The notes under the pieces: model-generated
What the model was told of the DNA's origin: nothing
Databases searched by the model: none
The model's input: the letters and a program-made list of their open reading frames with translations, nothing else
In this document: positions 52,009 through 61,169 of the stretch, piece by piece
Position numbering within the stretch: the first letter of the stretch is position 1
Layout: the number at the start of each line of letters is the position of its first letter
Position numbers and translations under genes: made by a program
Assembly (NCBI GenBank): GCA_028285445.1
Contig: JANQPQ010000040.1
Span: 40,380-104,379, forward strand
DNA length: 64,000 nucleotides
DNA from: Cyclobacteriaceae bacterium
Lineage (GTDB): Bacteria; Bacteroidota; Bacteroidia; Cytophagales; Cyclobacteriaceae
Direction: 5' to 3'

Positions 52009-54654
52009 TTACTCCTTCAATCTCTTTACAGGGTTAATCAGCCCGGCTTTGATTGATTCTGAACTAACAGTCAACAATGCAATCAACAAAGCTATAGAAC
52101 CAGCAATGGCAAATACCTCCAAGGTAGTATCAATGCGGTAGGCAAAGTCTTCCAACCACCTATTCATTAAAAACCAACCGATGGGGATACCCACCACCAA
52201 TGCTAGAAACACTAGCTTAAGGAAATCTAGTGTTAGTAATCTGAATATATTTCCAAGACTGGCGCCTAGTACTTTACGTATGCTGATCTCCTTACCCCTC
52301 TGCTCGCTCATAAATGAGGAAAGAGCAAAAAGGCCTAAACAAGCTATCAGCACTGCCAGGATTGTGAAGACTGTCAAGATGTTGCTGGTTCTTTTTACAT
52401 CATCATACATCCGCGCATAGCTAACATCCAGGAATGTATAACGCATAGGTTGGTGGGGAGAGAATGTATTCCAAATGCCCGTGATAGCCTTAACCGTCTC
52501 CGGCATATTATTGGAGTTTATTTTAATTGATACCATTCTATTGCTCGGCCTCAGAATCATTCCTAAGGGCCTGATCTCCTTGGTCATTAATTCGAAATGG
52601 AAGTCCTCAACCACTCCAACAATGGTCCATGCGCCGAGCCAGTTGTAGATGGTCTGACCAACCGGGTTTTCGAAATTTAGAGAATTGGCAAGAGATTCAT
52701 TAATAAGCACAGCACTTGAATCAGCAGCTATCCCTGATGAAAAATCTCTTCCTTTCACAATCCGCATACCCATTGTCTGAGCATAGTCAGGATCTACAGC
52801 CCAATGTTGGCCGCTGACGCCATCTGCAAGTTGCACTCCTTCCGGTGCCCAACCCCCGTTGTTTCTTCTTGTGCCTTCTATCGGAAGGTATTCACTGACA
52901 GTGGCTGAACTTATTTCAGATAAACTCAGCAACTCATTCTTGAAGGCTTGGATGCTATTTCCCAGTGTATGTGTACCTTCAAGAACCAGCACGCGGTCTT
53001 TGTCAAACCCAAGCTTCTTATCCAGGATAAAATTCATCTGCTTATTAACAATCAGAATACCAATTATCAATACTACTGAAATGGCAAATTGCAGTATTAC
53101 CAATCCACTACGGATCGATGAATTCCTGCTGCCACGGCTTATCTCACCTTTCAATACCTTAACCGGCTTGAAAGAGGATAAATAGGCAGCAGGGTAAAGT
53201 CCTGCAATGATTCCGATTATGACTGTTCCGGTGAGAAGGGTAAGTACGAACCAGGATTCTTGCCAGGGAAAAATCAATGCCTTGCCAAGGAGTTGGCTGA
53301 AATAGGGTAGGGCAAGCCATGCGATTCCTACTCCTAACACGAATGCAAAAAAGCTGAACAGTGTAGACTCGAGTAGGAACTGCCTGATCAATAAGACCCG
53401 GTGCGATCCTACTACTTTTCTAAGACCGACTTCTTTGGCCCTGTCCGCTGAACGTGCGGTGGATAGATTTATGAAGTTTATGCAGGCGATTAGCAGGATA
53501 AATGCATTAATAGCCCCAAAAGACCAAATGTACCGGATGTCTCCATGGTGTAGGCCATCTCCAACTTCATCGATATTCAGATAGACATCACTCAGTGGCT
53601 GTAACTTGGTTTTGAAGCTCTTTACCCAGGCAATATCATCTTCTCTGCCGGCCTGAAGTCGCGGAGGCAGAAAGTACTTTTCTATCATACCTGATAACTT
53701 CTGCTCAAAAGCAGCTACATCCGTTCCTGGTCTTAAGAGTAGATAAGTGCAATAGTTGTCATTCCTCCAGTTAACACCTTCACCGGAGTAAAACTCGCGA
53801 TCAGCTAATGAGATGAGGAAATCATAGCGGAAATGCGACTTAACGGGAAAGTCAGCAATTACACCGGTTATCTTGTATGGTGTCGATTCATCATTATTCA
53901 ACAGTAATATTTGACCAATAGGATCATCATCAGGAAAGTACTTATCCGCTTTACTTTTTGTAATTACAATCGAGTTCGGTTCTTGAAGTGCATTTGTTGG
54001 GTTGCCCTTGATGAAGGGCGCTTCTAATATCTGAAGCAAAGTATGATCGACAAATGCCAGGCTCTTTTCGTGCTGGCTTTGGGGTTTATCTAGCCGTCTG
54101 ACTTCGCTACCAGCACCCGAAAATCTAAAAAATCTGAATCGACCGGCCATTTGGATTTCAGGATACTCTTCCTCCAAAGTTGCGGCGAATGGGTGGGGAA
54201 AATGTGCACCATTACTAGTTTGGCCATCAAAACTTGCTTCGCGTATTACTCGGTAAACCTGAGAATCTTTTGAGAAGTGCCGGTCATAACTGAGTTCGTT
54301 GAAGATGAAAAGTGTTATGAGTAGGCAAGAGGCAATGCCTATGGCAAATCCACCTATTTTAATACTTGAATACAGCTTTTGCTTGGAGAGGTTTCTCCAG
54401 GCAACTTTGAAGTCGTGTTTGAACATGATTAAATGGTTTGAGTTTGTTGACTTTGATTTTCGTTCAAAAGCGAATGGTTTCAAGAAAAGAATAACACCCA
54501 GTACAAAGTGCCAATCGGCATGCCTTTTCCCATTGGTCTGGAAACTTCTGTGATAAAGCTCCTCAAGATCTCCAAGCACAGCGTCGGCCAGGTCACCCCG
54601 GCAAAACCAATGCAGAAATTTCCTGGCCCATTTTGGTGGCTGTGGCGTCTTCAT
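52009..54654 (-). CDS. PadR-associated ABC permease with N-terminal prefix domain, 881 aa
   Basis: The second module of the type seen at 14810-17748. I start at the ATG at 54654, which overlaps the padR stop (ATGA), giving MKTPQPPKWARKFLHWFCRG. The prefix domain (LGDLEELYHRS) precedes the permease body: YDRHFSKDSQVYRVI, the first coupling segment GLRKVVGSHRVLLIRQFL, and the final FtsX unit with SIRKVLGASLGNIF. Lengths and layout match the first module closely. As for the other permeases, the ATPase partner is not encoded nearby. The substrate is unknown. Confidence 0.9.
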   Translation of the reverse strand: MKTPQPPKWARKFLHWFCRGDLADAVLGDLEELYHRSFQTNGKRHADWHFVLGVILFLKPFAFERKSKSTNSNHLIMFKHDFKVAWRNLSKQKLYSSIKIGGFAIGIASCLLITLFIFNELSYDRHFSKDSQVYRVIREASFDGQTSNGAHFPHPFAATLEEEYPEIQMAGRFRFFRFSGAGSEVRRLDKPQSQHEKSLAFVDHTLLQILEAPFIKGNPTNALQEPNSIVITKSKADKYFPDDDPIGQILLLNNDESTPYKITGVIADFPVKSHFRYDFLISLADREFYSGEGVNWRNDNYCTYLLLRPGTDVAAFEQKLSGMIEKYFLPPRLQAGREDDIAWVKSFKTKLQPLSDVYLNIDEVGDGLHHGDIRYIWSFGAINAFILLIACINFINLSTARSADRAKEVGLRKVVGSHRVLLIRQFLLESTLFSFFAFVLGVGIAWLALPYFSQLLGKALIFPWQESWFVLTLLTGTVIIGIIAGLYPAAYLSSFKPVKVLKGEISRGSRNSSIRSGLVILQFAISVVLIIGILIVNKQMNFILDKKLGFDKDRVLVLEGTHTLGNSIQAFKNELLSLSEISSATVSEYLPIEGTRRNNGGWAPEGVQLADGVSGQHWAVDPDYAQTMGMRIVKGRDFSSGIAADSSAVLINESLANSLNFENPVGQTIYNWLGAWTIVGVVEDFHFELMTKEIRPLGMILRPSNRMVSIKINSNNMPETVKAITGIWNTFSPHQPMRYTFLDVSYARMYDDVKRTSNILTVFTILAVLIACLGLFALSSFMSEQRGKEISIRKVLGASLGNIFRLLTLDFLKLVFLALVVGIPIGWFLMNRWLEDFAYRIDTTLEVFAIAGSIALLIALLTVSSESIKAGLINPVKRLKE

Positions 54655-54986
54655 ATTCTGCCTTCCCATACCACCTTGGGGATATTGTCCCACATTGAAT
54701 TGCGTAACTCCTTGGTTTGATTCAAAACCTTTATCCCCGATTGGGTGAGTTCGTATAGCCGCTTTTCACGTCCGCCTCGGGCGGCGGTGGCGCCTCCCAT
54801 ATACGATTGCAAGTAGCCTTTCTCCTCTAAGCGCACCAGAGTCTTGTGCACGGAGCTGAGTATCATTTTGCGATTGGTCTTTTGCTGTAACTCATCGAAG
54901 ATGGTCAAGGCATAGGCATCATCATGAAGTATGCCGACGGTTAAAAGTACCAGTTCCTCGAACTCGCCAAGTTGTGTTCCCTTCAT
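54651..54986 (-). CDS. PadR-family transcriptional regulator
   Basis: A 111-residue PadR-type winged-helix regulator, with the GEFEELVLLTVGILHDDAYA start, ILSSVHKTLVRLEEKGYLQ recognition region and GGREKRLYELT wing. It is a paralogue of the protein at 14810 and overlaps the downstream permease start by four bases. A TACTA half-site occurs upstream around 55018, but the full TACTA-N5-TAGTA dyad seen at the first module is absent, so the two regulators may bind somewhat different sites. Confidence 0.9.
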   Translation of the reverse strand: MKGTQLGEFEELVLLTVGILHDDAYALTIFDELQQKTNRKMILSSVHKTLVRLEEKGYLQSYMGGATAARGGREKRLYELTQSGIKVLNQTKELRNSMWDNIPKVVWEGRI

Positions 54987-55181
54987 TGCGTTGTTATTAG
55001 TTCCACCTTTGCCTAAAGTACTAGATAATTTGTAAAAGGTTGCACGAGAGGGGCGGAAATCTTAGAAATGGTGGGGCTTTCGGTTCGAATTGGAACTGCT
55101 TTTCCTCTACCAATTAATTAATCTGTAAGTATCTGCCGAGGAAAGAAGATATGTTTGGCGAAGAAGTCAAACCCTAATTAG

Positions 55182-56681
55182 ATGGCCAAATTCGTATTAA
55201 TATTAGCTACGCTGCTCCCAACAATTGTCTTTTCACAAACCGGTAATAAGCTTACGGACAAGCTACAATTCGGAAGCTATACTGCTGGATATAAACTTAT
55301 CACTGCTTATGATAAATCCAGGGCACCCATGCAAGAGCAGCAATCAGGGGATGGAAGAATAGTGCCAATATATTTTTGGTATCCGAGCTCCGAAGCAGCC
55401 AGCACCTCAATGACTCTGAAAGACTACTTTTCGGATTTGGCTTATTCACTTGGGGAAGAAATAGAACCGAGTGAGGTGGAGTCAAAAGCGAAGGAGGTAT
55501 ATGCGCGCTACCACTTCGATATACCAGATTCTATTCTTCAATCTTATATGGCCATAGACATTAACACCTTGGCGGGAAGAGACCTGCCCATTGCAAAGGG
55601 GAAATTCCCGGTGGTTACATTCAGCCATGGGCATGTTGACCGCTGGTGGATTTGGGGTGAATACCTGGCAAGCCATGGCATTGCTGTTGTCGGGACACCG
55701 AATGCTGGGACTCTGCGCAAGAGGCACGAGATGGGGCTTTCTGGTTTGGAAACTCAAATAAGAGATGCCCAGTTTGCGGTTTCTGAAGTTAGTGAAAACG
55801 AAAGTATTGATCAGCAATCAGTAGTGGCTGTGGGAAGCAGCTACGGGAGTCTAACTGCGGCAGGCTTTGCTACCAGAGATAATAGGGTAAAGGGAGTAAT
55901 AAGTCTGGATGGTATAATAGCCGATGTTAATGAGGGTGAGTTGCTTACTATGACACCTTACTTTGATTATAAGCGGTTTGCAACCCCAATTCTTCACTTA
56001 CATAGTGGGTTTAATTGGAGTAGTAACTACACAATAATGGATCGATTGACGTACAGCGATCAATACCGAATCCATATGAATAATTTAAGGCATAGTGATT
56101 ACCATTTTGAGGGAATGGCTGATTTGTTCGGTACAAATTTTAGAGGGCGTGAGCTTGCGGATAACTCCAATGGATTTGTAACCCTTACCAGGTATGTACT
56201 TGCCTTCATTCAGGGGGTGACAATCGATAAAAGCAAACTGGAATTATTGACAGAGCGTTTGCCGGAAGTGAAAGAAATCAATTTTGTAGCTGGTGCCGAA
56301 AGTCAAGCCCTTTCAGCAAGTGAGTTGTTAACTATAGTTAGAAATGAGGGATTTGAGCGAGTGACCGTTATCTACGAGCAGAGAAAGGTAAGCCTTGAGC
56401 AACCATTTTCAGCCGAGACCTTTTACGAGGTTGGATTGACGTTGCATCGTTATGGCATGCTTGCGGAACAGATCAGATGGTTTGAGTTTTACAAAGAAGC
56501 CTATCCAAATTCAGCAGATGCGCACTATCGCTTGGCAAGATTGACAGCACTTGACGGAAATCCAGAACTAGGAGCAGAACTTCTAAAGCAGACTATTGAA
56601 GTTGTTAATACTGACCCATCAATAAGCGTTGACCGGAGAAATTACCTATTGTCAAGGATAGAATTCTTTTTGAATAGATAA
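55182..56681 (+). CDS. Secreted alpha/beta hydrolase with C-terminal TPR
   Basis: A 499-residue exported protein (signal MAKFVLILATLLPTIVFS), paralogue of the protein at 29763. The N-terminal region has IYFWYPSSEA, the nucleophile elbow is G218-S-S220-Y-G222, and HSDYHFEG fits the catalytic histidine region. The C-terminal TPR-like helices include LHRYGMLAEQIRWFEFYKEA and SADAHYRLARLTALDGNPE. It stands divergent from the PadR-permease operon; shared control is possible. Esterase activity is inferred, substrate unknown. Confidence 0.78.
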   Translation: MAKFVLILATLLPTIVFSQTGNKLTDKLQFGSYTAGYKLITAYDKSRAPMQEQQSGDGRIVPIYFWYPSSEAASTSMTLKDYFSDLAYSLGEEIEPSEVESKAKEVYARYHFDIPDSILQSYMAIDINTLAGRDLPIAKGKFPVVTFSHGHVDRWWIWGEYLASHGIAVVGTPNAGTLRKRHEMGLSGLETQIRDAQFAVSEVSENESIDQQSVVAVGSSYGSLTAAGFATRDNRVKGVISLDGIIADVNEGELLTMTPYFDYKRFATPILHLHSGFNWSSNYTIMDRLTYSDQYRIHMNNLRHSDYHFEGMADLFGTNFRGRELADNSNGFVTLTRYVLAFIQGVTIDKSKLELLTERLPEVKEINFVAGAESQALSASELLTIVRNEGFERVTVIYEQRKVSLEQPFSAETFYEVGLTLHRYGMLAEQIRWFEFYKEAYPNSADAHYRLARLTALDGNPELGAELLKQTIEVVNTDPSISVDRRNYLLSRIEFFLNR

Positions 56682-56793
56682 AGTGGTATTCTTGCTCTGA
56701 ATTGGTTTATGGACTGTTCTGCTCCTTAGTTGAGATGACTTTAGATACCTGGCAATGGCCTATTGAGAAGCAACTCACGCACCCGAGCCACTG

Positions 56794-57501
56794 CTATGCA
56801 CTGCTTTTTATTTCTTTCAAGTTAACTTTTTCCATCACCTTTTTGTATTCGATAAGCTTGGAATCGTTGTCTAGTATTTCTTGCTCTTCATCGGTTAGTT
56901 CATTGTAAATTTTACCATCTGATTTTCGAATTTCGATTTCCCTTTCCAATATGAAATTATTGTTTTCATCCCATCCTTTAATTTCCCCAATATCATCAAT
57001 TCTGTAGAGTTCCCTGAAAGGAAGTTCATCAGGATTCCTAAAATCAAAAAATACAATGTCGTATGGACAGGCCCAATAACAACCTTCAACAGCCAATACT
57101 TCACAATCTTTTGAAGGTAATGCTCTAACCCAACAAAAACCAAGTCCATCGTATCCAGATTCTGGAAAAAAGTTTTTGACTTTTCCTTCGGATAGGTTTA
57201 CAACAGTTTGACCTTGATAGTCCTCTCCACACAATAGATATTCATTTCCATTCACGTGTTGAATCCAAGAATACCAAAAGTGAGAGAAGTTTCGCTTAAC
57301 ATCTGCAATGGTCCTATTGTCTCTACTATTCTTTATGATTCCTTTAGAATATTCCCAAGTGTTTTCCCCAGTTTTGTATGATGAGATGATTAGAAAGTAA
57401 TTTCCGGAAGGTGAATAAATCTTCTCAGACTCATCTGATTTGTTGCCTGGTTTGAAATGCGTTGATATCTCTTCTCTCCGTTCTTTGTATTTTCTATTCA
57501 T
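56794..57501 (-). CDS. Hypothetical protein
   Basis: A 235-residue protein that I do not recognise. I start at the ATG at 57501; a TTG five codons upstream is possible. There is no signal peptide. The sequence has a Trp/Tyr/Cys-rich middle (CWVRALPSKDCEVLAVEGCY followed by WACPYDIVFFDF), which I recall from uncharacterised proteins of many bacteria, and a charged helical C-terminus. Such singletons are sometimes immunity proteins, but nothing here supports that directly. It lies between the hydrolase-TPR gene and the S9 peptidase gene. Confidence 0.6.
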   Translation of the reverse strand: MNRKYKERREEISTHFKPGNKSDESEKIYSPSGNYFLIISSYKTGENTWEYSKGIIKNSRDNRTIADVKRNFSHFWYSWIQHVNGNEYLLCGEDYQGQTVVNLSEGKVKNFFPESGYDGLGFCWVRALPSKDCEVLAVEGCYWACPYDIVFFDFRNPDELPFRELYRIDDIGEIKGWDENNNFILEREIEIRKSDGKIYNELTDEEQEILDNDSKLIEYKKVMEKVNLKEIKSSA

Positions 57502-57539
57502 CTCCAACAATGCCAAACGTCATACAAAATATCCCCGAA

Positions 57540-59564
57540 TTACTTCGTCTTTATCTCTTCCGAAAGCGTTTTCTTCACAGCGTGCTTATCAAACCACGCA
57601 TTTAGGTAACCATGTGTTCTTAAGAAGTTTGAAGGCTTCCGGGTGGTTCCATGGTATTCATTATTAAACCTGATCATCACCGTAGGAACCTTGTTCATTT
57701 TTAGGGCCTGGTAATATTCTTCTGTTTGAGAGATAGGGGTTCGTAAGTCATCCTCGCCACACATAAGCATAGTAGGGGTTTTGACATTACCTACATACAT
57801 CAGAGGTGATCGCTTGATGTGCTCACTGGGATCTTCCCAAGGATACTTCTCGAAATTATAATACCAGCCAGCCCCGTCGGTGGTACCAACAAAGGAGAAC
57901 CAATTGGTAACAGGATAATTCACAGAGGCGGCAGCAAATCGATCGGTTTGGCCTACGATCCAGCTTGTCAATACTCCGCCGCCGCTACCCCCATACACAT
58001 ACATTCTGCTCTCATCAATATATCCTTTGGCAATTACTTCATCCACTCCAGTCATGATGTCATCGTAATCATTGCCGGGATAGGCATTTTGGATGGCATT
58101 GGCAAACTCATAACCATAGCCTGTAGAACCTCGGGGGTTTGTATATAATACCACCTGGTCCTGCGCGGCATGCAACTGGAAATTGTAATTGAAGCCTACA
58201 TGATACATGCCATGCGGCCCTCCGTGAATGCGAAGTACTAATGGGTACTTTTTGTTAGGGTCAAACTGGGGAGGCTTTACGATCCAGCCCTGTACTTCTT
58301 TGCCGTCAACTGACTTGTATTTAATCTCCTCTACCTGCCCGAACTCCACATTATAAAAAATGTCATCGTTTACCTCGGTAAGACGTTGGATCTCATCCGC
58401 TTTATCCATGGAGAAGGTCACTATATCACTGGGGTTGGAGGGATCACTCCAGGTTGCTACAGCACGACTGCCGGCCAGGTCATTCATGGAGAGCATATGG
58501 TTGCCATTGGTCACTTTCCTTACTTTCCCCCTTGTATCAGCATAGTATACATTGCTTTGGCCGTATTCCCTTACATTGAAATAGACGCCAGCGCCATTGC
58601 TTGACCAGATAGCCGCACTTGGTGTTTGATCGAGGCTGGCTGTGATAGATTTCAAATTTGAGCCATCAGCATCCATCACGTACATTTTACGGTCATGGTA
58701 GAAGTTTTTTGTCCAGGTAGAACCAACAAAGGCGATTTTAGATCCGTCAGGGGAGACCCGGGGAGCGTATTCTGACCCGTCGCGCGATGTGAGCTCTCTT
58801 AATTCCAGGCTGTTGATGTTTACTGAGTAGAGGTTAGAATGCCCCCTCGCATATTCTGCCTCCGGCTTTTGATAACTGCTGAAGAATATCGATTTGCTAT
58901 CTCTTGACCAGGCGATTCCTCCTGATACATCGTCATATTCACCAGATGTAATTTGTCTTGCCGTTCCTCCATCAGCAGGAACAATGAATAGTTGTCGGAA
59001 ACCTCGCTCAAGAAAGCCAACCCGGTCCTGGCTATAATCTACTTGATCGACTACTCGGGGAGATTTGGTCCACGATGCGCCCTTAGGTGGTTTGGGAACT
59101 CCCTGAGGCCTTAACGCGGGCTCGGAGTCTACGTGCATGATAAAGGCGATGTATTTGCTATCTGGTGACCACTCCATGCTGGCGGGTGACTTCTCCAGTT
59201 TGGTGATCTGAGTAGGTTCACCTTCAACTCCCAGGTACTTCACGAAGATTTGTGTTCCTTCCGGCTCACCTTTCTTGGTAAAGGCAATCTTGCTTCCGTC
59301 AGGAGACCATTTGCCGTTAGAGCCATTCAGGAAAAACCGATTGGTTGAGCCATCACTGTTCATTATCCATAAATCAGTCTCCCGTTTGTCGTCAACAAGG
59401 TTGATCCAGGTTCTGGAATAGAGGACCTGTTTCCCATTGGGTGACAGTCTGGGATTTGATGTCCATTCGTAATCTTGATAGTGATCCAATGAAAGTCTGG
59501 CCTTTTCTTGTCCGAGGCCTGGAATCACGATTAATGCCAGTAGAATAATGATTGAGCTCTTCAT
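57540..59564 (-). CDS. S9 family peptidase (acylaminoacyl peptidase/DPP-like), secreted
   Basis: A 674-residue exported peptidase (signal MKSSIIILLALIVIPGLG, from the ATG at 59564). The N-terminal half is a beta-propeller with PD40 blades (SPNGKQVLYS, SPDGSKIAFT, SPDGSKIAFVG). The C-terminal alpha/beta hydrolase domain has the nucleophile S527 in YGGSGGG, the acid in GEDDLRTP and the histidine in NEYHGTTRKP, so the catalytic triad is complete. It is expected to remove dipeptides or acyl-amino acids in the periplasm, as a nutritional or scavenging enzyme. It follows an unknown gene in the same direction. Confidence 0.88.
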   Translation of the reverse strand: MKSSIIILLALIVIPGLGQEKARLSLDHYQDYEWTSNPRLSPNGKQVLYSRTWINLVDDKRETDLWIMNSDGSTNRFFLNGSNGKWSPDGSKIAFTKKGEPEGTQIFVKYLGVEGEPTQITKLEKSPASMEWSPDSKYIAFIMHVDSEPALRPQGVPKPPKGASWTKSPRVVDQVDYSQDRVGFLERGFRQLFIVPADGGTARQITSGEYDDVSGGIAWSRDSKSIFFSSYQKPEAEYARGHSNLYSVNINSLELRELTSRDGSEYAPRVSPDGSKIAFVGSTWTKNFYHDRKMYVMDADGSNLKSITASLDQTPSAAIWSSNGAGVYFNVREYGQSNVYYADTRGKVRKVTNGNHMLSMNDLAGSRAVATWSDPSNPSDIVTFSMDKADEIQRLTEVNDDIFYNVEFGQVEEIKYKSVDGKEVQGWIVKPPQFDPNKKYPLVLRIHGGPHGMYHVGFNYNFQLHAAQDQVVLYTNPRGSTGYGYEFANAIQNAYPGNDYDDIMTGVDEVIAKGYIDESRMYVYGGSGGGVLTSWIVGQTDRFAAASVNYPVTNWFSFVGTTDGAGWYYNFEKYPWEDPSEHIKRSPLMYVGNVKTPTMLMCGEDDLRTPISQTEEYYQALKMNKVPTVMIRFNNEYHGTTRKPSNFLRTHGYLNAWFDKHAVKKTLSEEIKTK

Positions 59565-59691
59565 AGGTAGGTTTAATTTGTGGGTAATTAAAGTTAAGGA
59601 ATTTAATTGATTGAGGGTAGGTAAGCACAAGCCCGAGATTTGGATTGAAAGTGCTCCTTGAGCTTCAGCGGGAGCAGTGTTAGAAGAACCT

Positions 59692-59708
59692 GCGTTTTTG
59701 TTTTACTC
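59692..59708 (+). repeat. Terminal element of the 3'-end repeat family, copy H
   Basis: GCGTTTTTGTTTTACTC, matching the end element GCGTTTT..TTA.CTC of the copies at 61112, 61727 and 62855. It lies immediately after the stop of the 59708-60214 gene (reverse strand) and has no hairpin module. Confidence 0.5.
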
Positions 59709-60214
59709 TAATCTCCCTGCTGATACCATCTAAACTTCTTACCATCCCAATATATAATCCCACTTGATGATTCGGTCTTAATGGCTAGAATTGCCTCGGC
59801 TGTTAGAGTAATTTCTTCAGTTTCGCCGACTCCAAGTTCTACCTCTCTTTTTGAGTAAACGCTCCAAGCATCTATATACCAGAGATCATCGTGCCGTCCA
59901 TCTTCCAATAATGGCATTCCTGCGGCAATGATTTCATAATTGGTATGGGAGAAAAAAACAGCGACTCCTCTTTTGCCATTGGACCTGTTTACAACCGAAA
60001 TAGCATAGTCTTGGTTGCCATCTCCGTTAAAGTCGCCTCTTAGATAGAATGGGTTAGGTTTTTCAGATAAGAGATATTTCTCAAAGAATGATTTGTTTTG
60101 TTGGTTGTAGTTAATCTCGTCAGGGAGGCTTGAGCGTAAAACAAACTGTTGATCATCATACTGGCCTGAACAGACAGAGACTGCTGATAGTAATATGATG
60201 GTAGTAAGTTTCAT
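59708..60214 (-). CDS. Small secreted protein with FG-GAP-like calcium loop
   Basis: A 168-residue exported protein (signal MKLTTIILLSAVSVCSG). A single FG-GAP/dockerin-like calcium loop is seen at LRGDFNGDGNQDYAISVVN, followed by VAVFFSHTNYEIIAAGMPLL. The family is common as a hypothetical protein in Bacteroidota. It is the first, counting from the left, of five short reverse-strand genes that are each followed by a copy or part of the repeat family. Function unknown. Confidence 0.6.
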   Translation of the reverse strand: MKLTTIILLSAVSVCSGQYDDQQFVLRSSLPDEINYNQQNKSFFEKYLLSEKPNPFYLRGDFNGDGNQDYAISVVNRSNGKRGVAVFFSHTNYEIIAAGMPLLEDGRHDDLWYIDAWSVYSKREVELGVGETEEITLTAEAILAIKTESSSGIIYWDGKKFRWYQQGD

Positions 60215-60249
60215 GGTTGGCTAATAACCAATATACTGAATAGTGAATT

Positions 60250-60327
60250 AGTGGGTTTTATTTAACTCAGACTATAAGCCCGAAGACTTCATGCGCAGGC
60301 ATTACAAACCCGTAGCAGCGACCCACT
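60250..60327 (+). repeat. Diverged 3'-end repeat with terminal inverted repeats, copy G
   Basis: AGTGGGT (60250-60256) and ACCCACT (60321-60327) are perfect 7-base inverted ends of a 78-base segment. Inside, TTTTATTTAACTC matches the end element of copy B (61112-61167), and ATTACAAACCCGTAGCAGCG resembles the ATTGCAAATCC..CAGCG module of copies C and F. It lies just after the stop of the next gene on the reverse strand. Confidence 0.55.
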
Positions 60328-60340
60328 GTGATGTAGATTT

Positions 60341-60784
60341 TTATTTTAGTTCTTCGTATTCAGTTATTGGGAACTCATGCTCAATCCATTTCTCTTTATA
60401 TAACTCAGGGCCAATTTCATCATGGATTTGAATTAGTATGTTTCGCACTTGATTAACATATGAGGGAACAGTTGTTTCTCCAGTCATTATCACTTCGTAG
60501 TCGTTTTCGCTGATCATATTCCAACTCGCCCAATCTTTGTACCATCTCAGTTCAAAGTCCAATTTAGGTCCCTTTGACTTTTTCAGTTGTAATTGAATTT
60601 CTCCAGGTTCATCCATAAAAATTACAGACTGACTGGATTTGTCTTTTATTTTGATAGCAGAGGTCGCAAGCTCCTTTAAGCTATCATGTAAATAAGAAAC
60701 ACCAAATCTTTCTTTAGTTACTCCGTTCCCAAAGGTTACAGTTGCCCATCCGGCATTTCCCAATTTGTATTGAATATAAATCAT
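60341..60784 (-). CDS. Small cytoplasmic protein of unknown function
   Basis: A 147-residue protein without signal peptide or membrane helix. It has an alternating beta-strand/helix composition (QLQLKKSKGPKLDFELRWYK) and a C-terminal helix (YVNQVRNILIQIHDEIGPEL). I do not recognise it. The composition is like that of small immunity proteins, but no toxin gene lies beside it. It is a member of the small-gene array and is followed by copy G of the repeat. Confidence 0.55.
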   Translation of the reverse strand: MIYIQYKLGNAGWATVTFGNGVTKERFGVSYLHDSLKELATSAIKIKDKSSQSVIFMDEPGEIQLQLKKSKGPKLDFELRWYKDWASWNMISENDYEVIMTGETTVPSYVNQVRNILIQIHDEIGPELYKEKWIEHEFPITEYEELK

Positions 60785-60797
60785 ATCCTAACTACAG

Positions 60798-61061
60798 CTA
60801 ACGAATCAATAATACTCTTTTCCCAACTACATCCATTATCAAGGTCACTCGGAATACAGCGTTTTTGTTAGCTGGGATTGCAAATCCGCGCCAGCGATGA
60901 AGTTTTTTTGCAGTCACGGCAACTGTCATTACCAACCAACAGGCGAACAATACTTTATCTGACCAATATCCATTCAATGATATTCCGTAAGTGAGATAAG
61001 CAACAGCGATTGCAAATAGCAAAAAGGTCAATAACCAATATATAACAAGCACTTTCTTCAT
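60798..61061 (-). CDS. Small membrane protein with repeat-derived C-terminus
   Basis: An 87-residue protein. Residues 1-53 contain two membrane helices (LLTFLLFAIAVAYLTYGISL and FACWLVMTVAVTAKK). From residue about 54 the sequence (HRWRGFAIPANKNA) is encoded by a copy of the intergenic repeat (60859-60900), so the native protein may have ended near residue 54 and the rest is read-through of inserted or recombined repeat DNA. The final 19 residues show no family likeness. Alternatively the whole frame is spurious beyond the membrane part. Confidence 0.45.
   Translation of the reverse strand: MKKVLVIYWLLTFLLFAIAVAYLTYGISLNGYWSDKVLFACWLVMTVAVTAKKLHRWRGFAIPANKNAVFRVTLIMDVVGKRVLLIR
60859..60900 (+). 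repeat. 3'-end repeat, copy F, in coding frame
   Basis: GCGTTTTTGTTAGC followed by TGGGATTGCAAATCCGCGCC and AGCGATGA. The GGGATTGCAAATCCGCGCCAGCGATGA part is identical at 61793-61819, where it is joined to a hairpin module. Here it lies within the frame of the 60798-61061 gene. Confidence 0.75.
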
Positions 61062-61111
61062 CTACAACACCCAGCAGAGGTAACTATTATACCAATTATC
61101 AGCATTACTCT

Positions 61112-61167
61112 GCGTTTTATTTACTCCCTAAAAATAGAGAATGGTGGGCGAGAGCGACTGCCATGAG
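61112..61167 (+). repeat. 3'-end repeat, copy B
   Basis: GCGTTTTATTTACTCCCTAA, then TAGAGAATGG and a shortened GAGAGCGACTGCC arm. The hairpin module is degenerate, missing most of the CACTCGCGTG arm. It ends three bases after the stop of the 61170-61664 gene. Confidence 0.75.
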
Positions 61168-61169
61168 GA

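Noticed and set aside
56794..57501. Immunity protein
   Set aside because: The unknown protein looks like those found near toxins, but no toxin is beside it and no family could be recognised.
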